Assembly: GCF_039529295.1 (NCBI RefSeq)
Contig: NZ_BAAAMN010000072.1
Span: 1 to 55,707 of the forward strand
Reading direction: 5' to 3'
DNA length: 55,707 nucleotides
DNA from: Yaniella flava
GTDB taxonomy: Bacteria; Actinomycetota; Actinomycetes; Actinomycetales; Micrococcaceae
In this document: piece by piece, positions 8,346 to 16,653 of the stretch
Numbering within the stretch: position 1 is the first letter of the stretch
How the letters are laid out: every line of letters starts with the position of its first letter
Notes under the pieces: model-generated
Told to the model about the DNA's origin: nothing
What the model saw: the letters and a program-made list of their open reading frames with translations, nothing else
Databases searched by the model: none
Made by a program: the position numbers and the translations under genes

Positions 8346-9575
8346 ATGACCACATCCTTCCCTGGTAGCCAGCAGCCGGAATATCACCTCACCGATGCCC
8401 TAGACATTGACTACTACGACGTCTTTGCCGACGTCCCAGAAGCCGATCGTACGATCTGGCAGCGTGCCCGCGAATTCGGCGAAGCCCACGTTGAGACCAT
8501 GCGCCAGGCCTGGAACGACCACCACTACCCGCTTGAAATCGCCCGCGCGATGGGCGAAGCGGGTCTCATCAATGATGGTGTCGAGCACCCAGAGGTAGAA
8601 AAAATTTCTCCGCTGGCGGCTGGCCTGGTCAATATGGAACTGTCTCGCATTGACGGCTCCATGGGGACAATCTTGGCTGTCCAGGGCGGACTTGCACTGC
8701 GCAGCATCACCATGTTCGGCTCGCACGAGCAGAAGGCGCAGTACGTGAAACCGATTGCCGACGTTGAGATCCCAGCGGCTTTCGGACTCACAGAACCCGA
8801 TCATGGGTCCGACTCGACCGGCCTGGAAACCACCGCGACTCGGCAAGAGGACGGCTCATACATTGTTCGCGGTTCCAAACGTTGGATCGGTAACGGTGCC
8901 GCCGGCGGTATTACGATCACGTTCGCTCGCGTCGATGATGAAGGTGCAGAAGACCACGGCAAAGTCAGGGGCTTTATTGTTCCCCAAGACGCCGAGGGTT
9001 ACACAGGTACCCCGATTGTTCATAAGGGTGTCCTGCGCGCCATCGACCAGGCCGACATCTTCTATGATGACGTCAAGATTGCAGCAGATGCCGTGCTGCC
9101 TGGGATCCAGTCTTTCCGTGATGTATCCAAGGTGCTGTATGCAACGCGTATCGGGGTTGCCTGGTCTGCTCTCGGCCACGCGACCGCTGTCTTTGAATCC
9201 GCAGTCGCGTACTCGACACAGCGCAAACAGTTCGGGAAATATTTAGCACAACACCAGATGGTGCAAGAACGCTTGACCCGTATGCTGTCAGAACTGGTGT
9301 CCATGCAGTTGTACATGGTGCGGATCGCAGAACTTGAAGCAGCAGGCACACTGCAACCGACCCAGGCCGCGTTAGCGAAGTATAACAACACTCGTGTTGC
9401 TCGTCGTATTGCTGCTGATGCGCGGGACATGCTCGGCGGCAATGGCACCCTGATTGAAAATGGTGTCATCCAACATATGGCCGACATTGAAGGTATCCAC
9501 ACTTATGAAGGCACCGAGTCAGTCCAGGCGTTGCTGGTCGGCCGCGATATTACCGGGTACGGCGCATTCGCTTAG
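8346..9575 (+). CDS. acyl-CoA dehydrogenase, glutaryl-CoA-dehydrogenase-like
   Basis: A 409-residue FAD enzyme. The FAD/substrate signature GLTEPDHGSDSTGLETTA, the GSKRWIGNG strand and the catalytic-base region YEGTESVQ (E388) are visible, with VGRDITGYGAFA as the C-terminus. The placement of the glutamate and the closing 'GRDITG' match glutaryl-CoA dehydrogenases, which convert glutaryl-CoA to crotonyl-CoA in lysine, tryptophan and aromatic-acid breakdown. A short-chain acyl-CoA dehydrogenase is the alternative. The start at 8346 was chosen over 8286 because AAAGAGG lies just upstream. It stands alone, and a strong terminator follows at 9592. Confidence 0.88.
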   Translation: MTTSFPGSQQPEYHLTDALDIDYYDVFADVPEADRTIWQRAREFGEAHVETMRQAWNDHHYPLEIARAMGEAGLINDGVEHPEVEKISPLAAGLVNMELSRIDGSMGTILAVQGGLALRSITMFGSHEQKAQYVKPIADVEIPAAFGLTEPDHGSDSTGLETTATRQEDGSYIVRGSKRWIGNGAAGGITITFARVDDEGAEDHGKVRGFIVPQDAEGYTGTPIVHKGVLRAIDQADIFYDDVKIAADAVLPGIQSFRDVSKVLYATRIGVAWSALGHATAVFESAVAYSTQRKQFGKYLAQHQMVQERLTRMLSELVSMQLYMVRIAELEAAGTLQPTQAALAKYNNTRVARRIAADARDMLGGNGTLIENGVIQHMADIEGIHTYEGTESVQALLVGRDITGYGAFA

Positions 9576-9591
9576 CCGCTTTCGCAGAGCA

Positions 9592-9621
9592 CAAAGGCCA
9601 CGGAATATTCCGTGGCCTTTG
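9592..9621. terminator. perfect palindromic terminator
   Basis: A 30-base perfect palindrome centred at the AATATT at 9604-9609, with arms CAAAGGCCACGG and complement. It lies 16 bp after the acyl-CoA dehydrogenase stop, and its T-rich end allows it to work in both directions. Confidence 0.85.
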
Positions 9622-9690
9622 GTGTAAGCGTTGCTAATGGTATTGAATTATTCGGCTATGTACTGATGAACAAGTGCAGGTACGGTTTCG

Positions 9691-9849
9691 TCAGACGCCT
9701 TTTCCAGCTCTGGAGACGTTCCGTACGATCCACATGATGACTGAAATGGCCGCTAAGATCACGCCAAGCCAGATCAGGAGCTGAGCGGCTTCAACCATGA
9801 CCCCGAAGACGACCATGACAATACCGACGATGATTAGTAAGAGCCACAT
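9691..9849 (-). CDS. 52-residue membrane protein
   Basis: A short gene on the minus strand that starts MWLLLIIVGIVMVV and ends NVSRAGKGV. The ATG at 9849 follows a strong AAGGAG at a good distance, and the frame is open to the TGA at 9691. Two hydrophobic stretches (about 2-18 and 24-42) are followed by a basic tail, like the short 'hydrophobic protein' families (for example DUF6131) common in actinobacteria. Those often accompany general-stress genes, and ChaB-like and SDR stress-type genes follow here on the other strand. Function unknown. Confidence 0.7.
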   Translation of the reverse strand: MWLLLIIVGIVMVVFGVMVEAAQLLIWLGVILAAISVIMWIVRNVSRAGKGV

Positions 9850-10211
9850 AATTTTTACTCCTTCCATGGCGCACCAGTTTTTGTGCGTTGCCGTCAGCTT
9901 AAAAGATCAACAGCGCGTTTGAACACAACTCATCCCCGCGGGGCAGTTTTCGAATTCTGATGAAAATCAAACCCTTTCCGCTGAAGCAAAGCGCATTTTG
10001 CTTGGGACTGCGAGCCGGTCATGGTGAGCGACGGCCAGTCATAACCCAGGTCGAAAATGTTGTTCAACGCTTGGAACACGGCAACGATCCGCAAGTCTTG
10101 AGGTCCTCCTCGCGGTGTTCCGACCGTGCCGTCGCAGAGGTCTTTTTGTTCGGAATCTGCGGTGTTAGCGTGAACTGCACATGGATCGCCTACCGAAAGG
10201 AGTCGGGTGCC
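9850..10211. other. 362-bp divergent intergenic region
   Basis: This separates the 52-aa membrane protein (minus) from the ChaB-like gene (plus). It must hold both promoters. A small repeat GCGCAC/GTGCGT lies near 9870-9890. The frame of the ChaB-like gene is open back to an ATG at 9960, but that extension has no ribosome site and no protein-like composition, so I treat it as non-coding. No RNA gene was recognised. Confidence 0.4.
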
Positions 10212-10631
10212 ATGCCTAAAACAAATGCATCAGGCGATGCGAAGAAATCAGAACTTCCTGACACACTGAAACGTTCGGATGAGAAAGCGCAGCGTACCTT
10301 CTCCAAAGCGTATGACTCTGCTATGGATCAATACGGTGATGAAGAACGCGCACACCGCACAGCGTATGACGCACTCAAACAGACCCACGAGAAAGTGGGT
10401 GATCAGTGGGAACCAAAATCCGGGTCCTCCGGTCCGTCAGATGAACAAAGTGAGGGCGGACAGGACACGAATCGTGAAACTGCTGGTGGTGTGGATGCCA
10501 ATGCGACGAAGGAACACCTTTACGATCAAGCGCAAGAGCTCGAGATCGAGGGGCGTTCCAAGATGACCAAAGACGAATTGGTCGATGCGCTTGAGAAAGA
10601 AAGTAAACGACGGACGTCCAAAAATTCCTAA
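10212..10631 (+). CDS. ChaB-like protein with C-terminal Rho-N/SAP-like segment
   Basis: A 139-residue soluble, charged protein. Residues 15-68 match the ChaB fold, LPDTLKRSDEKAQRTFSKAY through AHRTAYDALK and KVGDQWEPK. After a Ser/Gly linker, residues 98-130 (ATKEHLYDQAQELEIEGRSK, then MTKDELVDALEK) look like the helix-extended-helix of Rho-N/SAP domains that bind nucleic acid. The name 'cation transport regulator' for ChaB is historical, and the role is unclear. The start at 10212 has a textbook AAAGGAG upstream. It is followed within 51 bp by an SDR gene on the same strand, a pairing that suggests a stress-response unit. Confidence 0.82.
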   Translation: MPKTNASGDAKKSELPDTLKRSDEKAQRTFSKAYDSAMDQYGDEERAHRTAYDALKQTHEKVGDQWEPKSGSSGPSDEQSEGGQDTNRETAGGVDANATKEHLYDQAQELEIEGRSKMTKDELVDALEKESKRRTSKNS

Positions 10632-10682
10632 CCGTCATTCAGTGATTCACGAGCCGTAACGGCTACTAGAGGAGTGCGCGTA

Positions 10683-11582
10683 ATGACTACCCAAGATCAA
10701 CTATCTTTCCAAGATCCGGTAACACGATACCGTCAGATTTCTCCACCGGAACAAGATCAACCCGAACCAGGGTTTGATGCCGAGATCACCCCGAAGGCCG
10801 ATCACGGCGAAGAGTCTTACCGCGGCACCGGACGACTTGAGGGGCGTAAGGCGCTCATCACCGGTGCTGATTCAGGAATCGGCGCGGCGGTGGCGATCGC
10901 GTTTGCACGAGAAGGCGCCGATGTTGCTCTGAATTACCTTCCCGAAGAGGAAGAAGACGCGCAACATATTATTGATGTGATTCGTCAGACTGGCCAAAAA
11001 GCCATTGCCCTGCCGGGTGACCTCCGCGACAAAGCCTTCTGCGAGCAGCTTGTCGAAGATACAGTACGCGAGCTTGGGGGTCTTGACGCGTTGATTAATA
11101 ACGCGGGCAAACAGGTGATTTCGGAAGATGTCACAGAGCTGTCGGATGAGAAATGGGTTGAGACCTATGAAACGAATATTCATGCCATGTTCCGCATCAC
11201 CAAAGCAGCCCTGAAACACCTGCCTGCAGGATCGACTATCGTCAACTGCACATCGATTCAGGGATATAACCCCAACCCAGTTTTGGTCGACTATGCGTCG
11301 ACGAAGGCAGCGATTAATAACTTCAGCAAGGGCTTGGGCCAACAGCTGGCGCCGAAAGGTATACGAGTCAATGCTGTTGCGCCCGGACCAATTTGGACGC
11401 CGATCCAGCCCTCTGATGGACAGCCCAAAGAGAAGTTACCGCACTTCGGTCAGAACACCCCGCTTGGTCGCGCTGGCCAGCCTGCCGAAATCGCACCCGC
11501 GTTCGTGTTTTTGACGTCACCAGAATCCAGTTACGTGGTCGGGGAGACGCTGCACGTCAACGGGGGTATCCCTACCCCATAA
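10683..11582 (+). CDS. short-chain dehydrogenase/reductase (YhxD/YghA-type)
   Basis: A 299-residue NAD(P)-dependent oxidoreductase. After a 50-residue leader (the DPVTRYRQISPPEQDQPEPG type seen in YghA/YhxD stress SDRs) comes the Rossmann motif TGADSGIG (60-67), NNAG, the catalytic serine in NCTSIQG and YASTK (Tyr/Lys pair). The C-terminus ends GETLHVNGGIPTP. Related proteins belong to general-stress regulons and their substrates are unknown. The ATG at 10683 was preferred to a GTG at 10674 because of the position of GAGGAG. It is probably cotranscribed with the ChaB-like gene. Confidence 0.9.
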   Translation: MTTQDQLSFQDPVTRYRQISPPEQDQPEPGFDAEITPKADHGEESYRGTGRLEGRKALITGADSGIGAAVAIAFAREGADVALNYLPEEEEDAQHIIDVIRQTGQKAIALPGDLRDKAFCEQLVEDTVRELGGLDALINNAGKQVISEDVTELSDEKWVETYETNIHAMFRITKAALKHLPAGSTIVNCTSIQGYNPNPVLVDYASTKAAINNFSKGLGQQLAPKGIRVNAVAPGPIWTPIQPSDGQPKEKLPHFGQNTPLGRAGQPAEIAPAFVFLTSPESSYVVGETLHVNGGIPTP

Positions 11583-11597
11583 CCCTCGCTGTCGAAG

Positions 11598-11627
11598 AGC
11601 CCGGAAATCTGCGAAGATTTTCGGGCT
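11598..11627. terminator. terminator after the SDR gene
   Basis: Stem AGCCCGGAAATCT (11598-11610) pairs with AGATTTTCGGGCT (11615-11627), with one G-T pair and a 4-base loop, followed by ACTTTG. It also overlaps the stop of the convergent membrane protease gene at 11626. Confidence 0.75.
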
Positions 11628-12633
11628 ACTTTGCGTCAGGGTGGTGTTGTGTTTCTGCCTGGTAATCATCTGGCCACGCGGTTGCCGGGTCGATGGTTGG
11701 TGTCGGCGCTGGTTTGAACGATTTGATAGCCAGCAGCACGACCAAGATGACTGCAGCGACGATCCACCCGGTGGTGCCGGTAATACCAACGTGGGCGGAA
11801 TCAAAGGTCGGCTCTGCGGAAAACAGCAGTGGCAGCGCACCGATGGCATTGATAGTGGAATGCCCGAGCGCGGCGGGCCACACCGAGTTCGTGCGGATCG
11901 CGAGCCATGCGAGGATGCCCCCGATGAGTGTACAGAACATGACCATGAACACCACGGCCTGCCATCCTGGCAAATGCGGATAGTTATGGCCCAACAGGAT
12001 GAGCGGGGTGTGCCATAGCCCCCAAATCACGCCGGTAATGCCAATTGTAGGGAGGACACCTAGGGGCAGCAGTTGCGGCGTGAGCCAACCGCGCCAACCG
12101 ATCTCTTCTCCCAGCGCCGGCAGTAAGTTGATGAACCATGCCGCTAGGACCACATTGATGACCTGGTTAACCAAAATGATTTCCACGGGCATACCGGTCA
12201 CACCGGCATCAGCGAACAGTTGTTGCAGACCAGCGAAGTTCGTCAAATCAGCGTTGTAGAGCCCCATGGCTGACGCAATAGGCAAGCTGAGTAACGCAAT
12301 CACCATGGGCAGAAGAAACGCGAGCCCCAGATAGACAAAGAATCGCGGAAGAGGCCGGTGCCGGTTGAAGCCCAGTGTCGCTGCGCGTTGCCCCTTAGGA
12401 CGTGTTCTTCGCACGATCAGCCAGGCCACGAGCGCCGGAACCCCCATCATCACCAGTGACAGTGGCAGATAGAGCGCCTGAACAGTCGTGGCGTCAGCCA
12501 GATACAGCGGCAGCGCAACCAGCCAGGTGACAACAAACGTGATGACAATGAACAGGCTGATCTGACGCCAAGGGATCTCCGCACGATATGTTGGCGAGCT
12601 GGGCAGCACGTGTGGCGCTGGTTCGGAAGGCAT
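11626..12633 (-). CDS. CPBP family intramembrane glutamic endopeptidase
   Basis: A 335-residue multi-spanning membrane protease of the CAAX/CPBP (Abi) family. Motif 1 is ALGEEIGWRGWL (E176, E177, R181), and a second motif WGLWHTPLIL supplies the histidine. About eight hydrophobic segments are visible. Bacterial members process membrane peptides or confer bacteriocin immunity, and the substrate here is unknown. The C-terminal tail is polar. The start at 12633 lacks a good ribosome site but is close to the stop of the upstream GAP-family gene (12655), so the two probably form an operon. Confidence 0.85.
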   Translation of the reverse strand: MPSEPAPHVLPSSPTYRAEIPWRQISLFIVITFVVTWLVALPLYLADATTVQALYLPLSLVMMGVPALVAWLIVRRTRPKGQRAATLGFNRHRPLPRFFVYLGLAFLLPMVIALLSLPIASAMGLYNADLTNFAGLQQLFADAGVTGMPVEIILVNQVINVVLAAWFINLLPALGEEIGWRGWLTPQLLPLGVLPTIGITGVIWGLWHTPLILLGHNYPHLPGWQAVVFMVMFCTLIGGILAWLAIRTNSVWPAALGHSTINAIGALPLLFSAEPTFDSAHVGITGTTGWIVAAVILVVLLAIKSFKPAPTPTIDPATAWPDDYQAETQHHPDAK

Positions 12634-12654
12634 GCTGTCAGTCTAGTAGAGCCG

Positions 12655-13335
12655 CTAGAGCAGCTGAGCGATGACGATCCATGCGCCGACGATGATGGCG
12701 AGCCAGGCGGTGAAGTTGGAGCCAGTAGATGTCATCGTTTCGCGGGTTTTGGTCAGCAGCAGATCAGTCTGCCCCGGGTACTTGGCGCGCGCCCACGTCA
12801 AGATAGCAGCGGGCAAGATCATGATGACGTTGTACAGTCCGAGCCACAAAATATCAAACGGTAACCCCGGGCCGTTGGCGGCGATGAGACTGATCCCGAC
12901 CAGGTAGGGCCACATAGTCGCCGCTTCCACAACAATGGCGGACAGCGCCAACGTGGCCACGGAGGTATTGGAGGCCAGAGCGCGGTCGCGGAGTCTCGTC
13001 ATCATTGAGGGGCCAGGTTGTGCTTCGCGCCGCCCTCGAATCAGTCCGATGACACCCATGCCCATGACAATGACACCGAGCCCGAGAGCCAGTCGCTGGG
13101 CAAGTGGTCCCTGCAGCGTTTGCAAATACGGTTGGATCAGCTGGTTGGCCAATACGAGCACCGCGAGTCCGAGCAGCAAATACGTCCCTGCGGTAACCAT
13201 CATGTAGGTGACGAGCCTGCGCGGCTGAAATGGACCTTCACGGGACAACAACCACAGCGGAATGAGTAGTGTGGAGAGCGTCGAGGCGTCGAGAAAAGCG
13301 AGACCGACAAGGGCTGCAACGATGGCAAAAGTCAT
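12655..13335 (-). CDS. GAP (Sap, sulfolipid-1-addressing-protein-like) family membrane protein
   Basis: A 226-residue protein with about six hydrophobic helices and short loops, beginning MTFAIVAALVGLAFLDASTL and ending AWIVIAQLL. The LDASTLSTLLIPLWLL start and the central GMGVIGLIRGRR are typical of the actinobacterial GAP/Sap family, linked to export of glycolipids or peptidolipids. The start was moved inward to 13335, where AAAGG precedes the ATG. The longer reading would overlap the divergent promoter at 13343-13371. It is likely cotranscribed with the CPBP protease. Confidence 0.75.
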   Translation of the reverse strand: MTFAIVAALVGLAFLDASTLSTLLIPLWLLSREGPFQPRRLVTYMMVTAGTYLLLGLAVLVLANQLIQPYLQTLQGPLAQRLALGLGVIVMGMGVIGLIRGRREAQPGPSMMTRLRDRALASNTSVATLALSAIVVEAATMWPYLVGISLIAANGPGLPFDILWLGLYNVIMILPAAILTWARAKYPGQTDLLLTKTRETMTSTGSNFTAWLAIIVGAWIVIAQLL

Positions 13336-13342
13336 GGCACCT

Positions 13343-13371
13343 TTCGACGTGGTCAGCACGCTTACTATACT
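13343..13371 (+). promoter_or_regulatory. promoter of the AAA ATPase gene
   Basis: TTCGAC (13343-13348), a 17-bp spacer and TATACT (13366-13371), about 50 bp upstream of the ATG at 13421. The spacing matches the main sigma factor. It lies just inside the divergent region shared with the GAP-family gene. Confidence 0.6.
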
Positions 13372-13420
13372 TGATGGTAGTATCGCACAGATTGATTTTT
13401 TCCAAGGATTTGATACAACA

Positions 13421-14410
13421 ATGTCAGGTTTAAGCCACGACATAGCTGCTATGGTGGCGAATCACGCTGCTGGCGATGAAGACGGTTTTTATGCGGTCGC
13501 ACGAGATGTTGCACACCGTGAACTCACCGAAGGACGGCGCAACGCTGCTTCCGAGATTCGCGAAGCGATTGAAGCTGCACGAGACGAAGCCGTTGAACTC
13601 CAGACCGTCGATGATGACGATTTGGGCGTCGATGTCGATTCGGACCTCGCAGAATTTATCCAGGTGTCTCGCCCAGACTCCACTTTTGATGAGCTCACCA
13701 TATCGTTTGAGCTCATCGAACGCGTGCGACACCTGCTCGATGAGCACGAGCACGCCGCGCTGCTGCGAGATTTCGGATTCACTCCGGCGCACCGCCTCCT
13801 GATGGAGGGGCCTGCCGGAACCGGCAAGACGGCTACCGCTGAGGTCGTTGCTTCCGAGATGGGGCTCCCGCTGGTGACCGTCTACCTCGATAACTTGCTC
13901 AACGTGTACTCGGCCGAAGAAGACGTGCCCTCGTTGCGCGAAGTTTTCGATCGTCTGGCCCGTCGCCGCGCCGTCTACCTCTTTGATGTGTTCGATACGA
14001 TCGGTGATGACACCTCATCCGGGATGATTCGTCGGGTATTCAAGGCGTTCTTGCTGTTCGTTGATGTGTTGGGGAAGGGGTCGATCGCGATCGCCGCTAC
14101 CAATCGACGAGGGGTGCTGGATCGTTCGATGTTTCGCCACTTCGACACCGTGCTGAACTTCTCGTTGCCAACACCAAATGAAGCGATGCGCATTGTTCGT
14201 TCGGAACTAGGCGACCGTGCGCCAGAGGCCGTCATGAACGAAGTCGACATTTACGAACAGTACTTTGAAGGCTTATCACAGGCCGAGCTGACCATCGCCG
14301 CGCAATCTGCCGCCAAGGCTGTTGTAATGCGCAAGGAGTCCATCGTCACCCAGGACGACCTCATTTACGCGCTCACCAACCGCGGTGCATTCCTGCTCGA
14401 CGACGAGTAA
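13421..14410 (+). CDS. AAA+ ATPase with altered Walker B
   Basis: A 329-residue cytoplasmic ATPase. Residues 1-80 form an acidic helical N-terminal region. The AAA domain has Walker A GPAGTGKT (130-137), sensor 1 AIAATNR and an arginine-finger region LDRSMFRHFD. Walker B reads VYLFDVFDTIG (about 185-195): the usual DE pair is D189-V190, so the catalytic glutamate is replaced by valine. The segment before it (NVYSAEEDVPSLREVFDRL) also lacks the usual glycine-containing loop of close relatives. The core otherwise resembles classic AAA unfoldases paired with peptidases, but no peptidase partner lies nearby. I infer slow hydrolysis or an ATP-binding switch. The start follows AAGGAT, with the promoter at 13343. 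Confidence 0.82.
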   Translation: MSGLSHDIAAMVANHAAGDEDGFYAVARDVAHRELTEGRRNAASEIREAIEAARDEAVELQTVDDDDLGVDVDSDLAEFIQVSRPDSTFDELTISFELIERVRHLLDEHEHAALLRDFGFTPAHRLLMEGPAGTGKTATAEVVASEMGLPLVTVYLDNLLNVYSAEEDVPSLREVFDRLARRRAVYLFDVFDTIGDDTSSGMIRRVFKAFLLFVDVLGKGSIAIAATNRRGVLDRSMFRHFDTVLNFSLPTPNEAMRIVRSELGDRAPEAVMNEVDIYEQYFEGLSQAELTIAAQSAAKAVVMRKESIVTQDDLIYALTNRGAFLLDDE

Positions 14411-14893
14411 TTAGTCCAGCAGCCGTTCCAACAACTGATGGGTGCGGTAGCCTAAAAATTCGCGTAACACGACCGACGTGGAGGTCCGTACAATACCGGG
14501 CACATCCAGGATCAACTGGTTGACCCGGTGTAAGTCGTCGGTCGAGCGGGCAGCCACGGTGATGCGCAAATCAGCATCCCCGGTCGTGGCAAAAATTTCG
14601 ATGACTTCCGGAATCTCAGCCAGCGACTTCATCGTCTCCTTGTCATAGCCCTGCCGGATCGAGGCGTTCATAAATGCGGTGACCGCATAGCCGAGCGAGC
14701 GCGGTGAGATTCGACGCTGAAACGATTCGAGCGTGTCCCCGCCAAGTTTTTGGAGCCGTGCCTGGACGGTATTGCGCGACACCGACAACTGCTGGGCCAG
14801 CGCCACGATGGTCGCGTCAGGCTTTTCGATCAGCGCCAGCAGGATCTTCGCGTCGAGGGCGTCGAGTTCACGTTTTTGGTTTGATGTTGACAT
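14411..14893 (-). CDS. Lrp/AsnC family transcriptional regulator
   Basis: A 160-residue regulator. The N-terminal winged helix (about 10-65: LDALDAKILLALIEKPDATI, then VSRNTVQARLQKL) is followed by an RAM/ligand-binding domain (about 75-150) with TTGDADLRITVAARSTDDL. Such proteins bind amino or 2-oxo acids as octamers. It is divergent from a ThDP enzyme at 15010, with inverted repeats between them, so that gene is its probable target. It ends directly against the AAA ATPase stop (14410). Confidence 0.9.
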   Translation of the reverse strand: MSTSNQKRELDALDAKILLALIEKPDATIVALAQQLSVSRNTVQARLQKLGGDTLESFQRRISPRSLGYAVTAFMNASIRQGYDKETMKSLAEIPEVIEIFATTGDADLRITVAARSTDDLHRVNQLILDVPGIVRTSTSVVLREFLGYRTHQLLERLLD

Positions 14894-14918
14894 TTTGGAC
14901 TTTCTTGCACGATATGTA

Positions 14919-14991
14919 GAGCATTGTGCTCAAGACTTTTTAATTCACTTGATCTAAGTGCTTTGTTGGGTGAAGGTGGTCACAGTATAGC
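14919..14991. promoter_or_regulatory. Lrp-type operator candidates and promoter of the ThDP enzyme
   Basis: Two perfect inverted repeats lie in the divergent gap: GAGCA-TTG-TGCTC (14919-14931) and CACTT-GATCT-AAGTG (14946-14960). Immediately after the second come TTGTTG (14963-14968), a 17-bp spacer and TATAGC (14986-14991), a good promoter for the plus-strand gene. The repeat touching the -35 side suits control by the adjacent Lrp regulator. Confidence 0.6.
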
Positions 14992-15009
14992 TTGTCAAGG
15001 AGAGTAATC

Positions 15010-16650
15010 ATGGTGCAATCACCGGTACAACACGTCACTGTTGCCGACGTCCTCGCCGACGTCATCACCGCGCGAGTCGACCGGGTCTTCGGACTGATCG
15101 GCAATGGCAACGTCGACCTGATCTCAACGCTGACCTCGGCCCGATTCCCCTTTACCTCCATGCGTCACGAGGTCGCAGCAGTCACTGCGGCAGATGCCTA
15201 CTACCGTGCCACCGGCAAGCTTGCCGTCGCTACTGCGACGTACGGGGCCGGGTTTACCAACATGGCTACCGGTCTCGCTGAAGCTCGGTTGGCACGCATC
15301 CCCATGGTGGTGATTGTCGGCGACGCACCAACCACCGGTCGTCGTCCTTTCGATATTGACCAGCAGACCGTGACGTTCGGGTTGAACATCCCCGTGCTGA
15401 CGATCAACGAGCAGAACGTGGCCGAGGTGGCCAACCGAGCCTTCGATATGGCCTCCGACGGCCAAGAACCCGTGGTCGTGATGATCCCGCACGATCTCAG
15501 CGATGCTACGGTGACCGACGAGCCAGCTCCCCGAACCTATGAGCCCATTGCACGTCCGGAAGTCTCGGATGAGCAGATACACACTTTGGCCCAGGCGCTG
15601 GCGAGCGCTGAGCGTCCGCTGATTTTGACCGGCGGGGGAGTCGTCCGCTCTGACACCGGCTCGCTCGCCAAGATCTTGGGGGACACCGTCGGCGCGGTCT
15701 TTATGCACTCTTTGACCGCAGCCAAAGTGACCGGTTCGCCCCATAGCCTGGGCATTGCCGGCGGGTTCACCCCCGAATACCGTTTGCCGGCCGTGCGTGC
15801 AGCGGACATGGTGTTAATCCTGGGTGCCACCAGCAATAACTTCCAAACCCGCAAGGGCACACTCTTTGGCACCGACAACATATATCGTATTGATTTGAAC
15901 GCCACCTGGAACCTCACGTTGCCGCAGGCCACCACGGTCTTTGGAGAGCTGACCGATGTGTTGCCGCGTCTGCTTCAGGCGGTGGAGGCCCTCGATCCGC
16001 AGCCATCGACATACCGTGATCAGGTAGCGGACTTGTGCGGCATCGATACGCTGGACCAAGAACCGTTCTACGGTGCAGACGACCGCCTCAACCCGCGGCA
16101 TGTCGCTGCGCAGCTGAATACCATCCTGCCCCAGAATCGTCAGATCGTGGTCGACGGTGGACACTTCATGTCCTGGTTCGGTGAACGCGTCGACCTACCC
16201 GATCCAGCCTCATTCGTCGGTGTCGGGACCGCGTTTCAATCCATTGGCCTCGGCTTCGGTTCAGCGGTCGGTGCCTCGATTGGTAGCCCCGAGAAATTTA
16301 CGGTCTGTGTTTCGGGAGATGGCGGCGGGCAGATGGCACTGGCCGATCTTGCGACGTTTATTGAAACCACCGACCACGGGGCCGTCATCATTATCAACGA
16401 CGCCGCCTACGGTGCAGAAATTCACCAGTACGCAGCCGTGGGGGCAGACCCCACTGCCATGGTTCTGCCACAGATGGATTTCGCCGCGATTGGCGAGGCC
16501 ATGGGGGCGACCGGTATCACCGTCGATACGTTGGAAGACCTTGAAGCATTTGGTGACTGGCTGAAGCGCGGCACCGGTGTGGCGATGGTCAACATCAACG
16601 TGTCGACCGAATTCGCCCACTCCGCATTAGCCCCCGGAGCTACCGGGTAA
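15010..16650 (+). CDS. thiamine-diphosphate enzyme (acetolactate synthase / 2-oxo acid decarboxylase-like)
   Basis: A 546-residue ThDP-dependent enzyme with the three-domain layout of the family. The N-terminal PYR domain has the glutamate in MRHEVAAVTAADAY, the central domain has a weak NAD/FAD-like fold, and the C-terminal PP domain has GDGGGQM with VIIINDAAYG as the Mg-ThDP motif. Members decarboxylate or condense 2-oxo acids. This one is catalytic-type and lacks an obvious regulatory subunit gene beside it, so amino-acid catabolism (a 2-oxo acid decarboxylase) is as likely as acetolactate synthesis. The start at 15010 follows AAGGAGA. It is probably controlled by the divergent Lrp regulator. 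Confidence 0.85.
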   Translation: MVQSPVQHVTVADVLADVITARVDRVFGLIGNGNVDLISTLTSARFPFTSMRHEVAAVTAADAYYRATGKLAVATATYGAGFTNMATGLAEARLARIPMVVIVGDAPTTGRRPFDIDQQTVTFGLNIPVLTINEQNVAEVANRAFDMASDGQEPVVVMIPHDLSDATVTDEPAPRTYEPIARPEVSDEQIHTLAQALASAERPLILTGGGVVRSDTGSLAKILGDTVGAVFMHSLTAAKVTGSPHSLGIAGGFTPEYRLPAVRAADMVLILGATSNNFQTRKGTLFGTDNIYRIDLNATWNLTLPQATTVFGELTDVLPRLLQAVEALDPQPSTYRDQVADLCGIDTLDQEPFYGADDRLNPRHVAAQLNTILPQNRQIVVDGGHFMSWFGERVDLPDPASFVGVGTAFQSIGLGFGSAVGASIGSPEKFTVCVSGDGGGQMALADLATFIETTDHGAVIIINDAAYGAEIHQYAAVGADPTAMVLPQMDFAAIGEAMGATGITVDTLEDLEAFGDWLKRGTGVAMVNINVSTEFAHSALAPGATG

Positions 16651-16653
16651 CGC

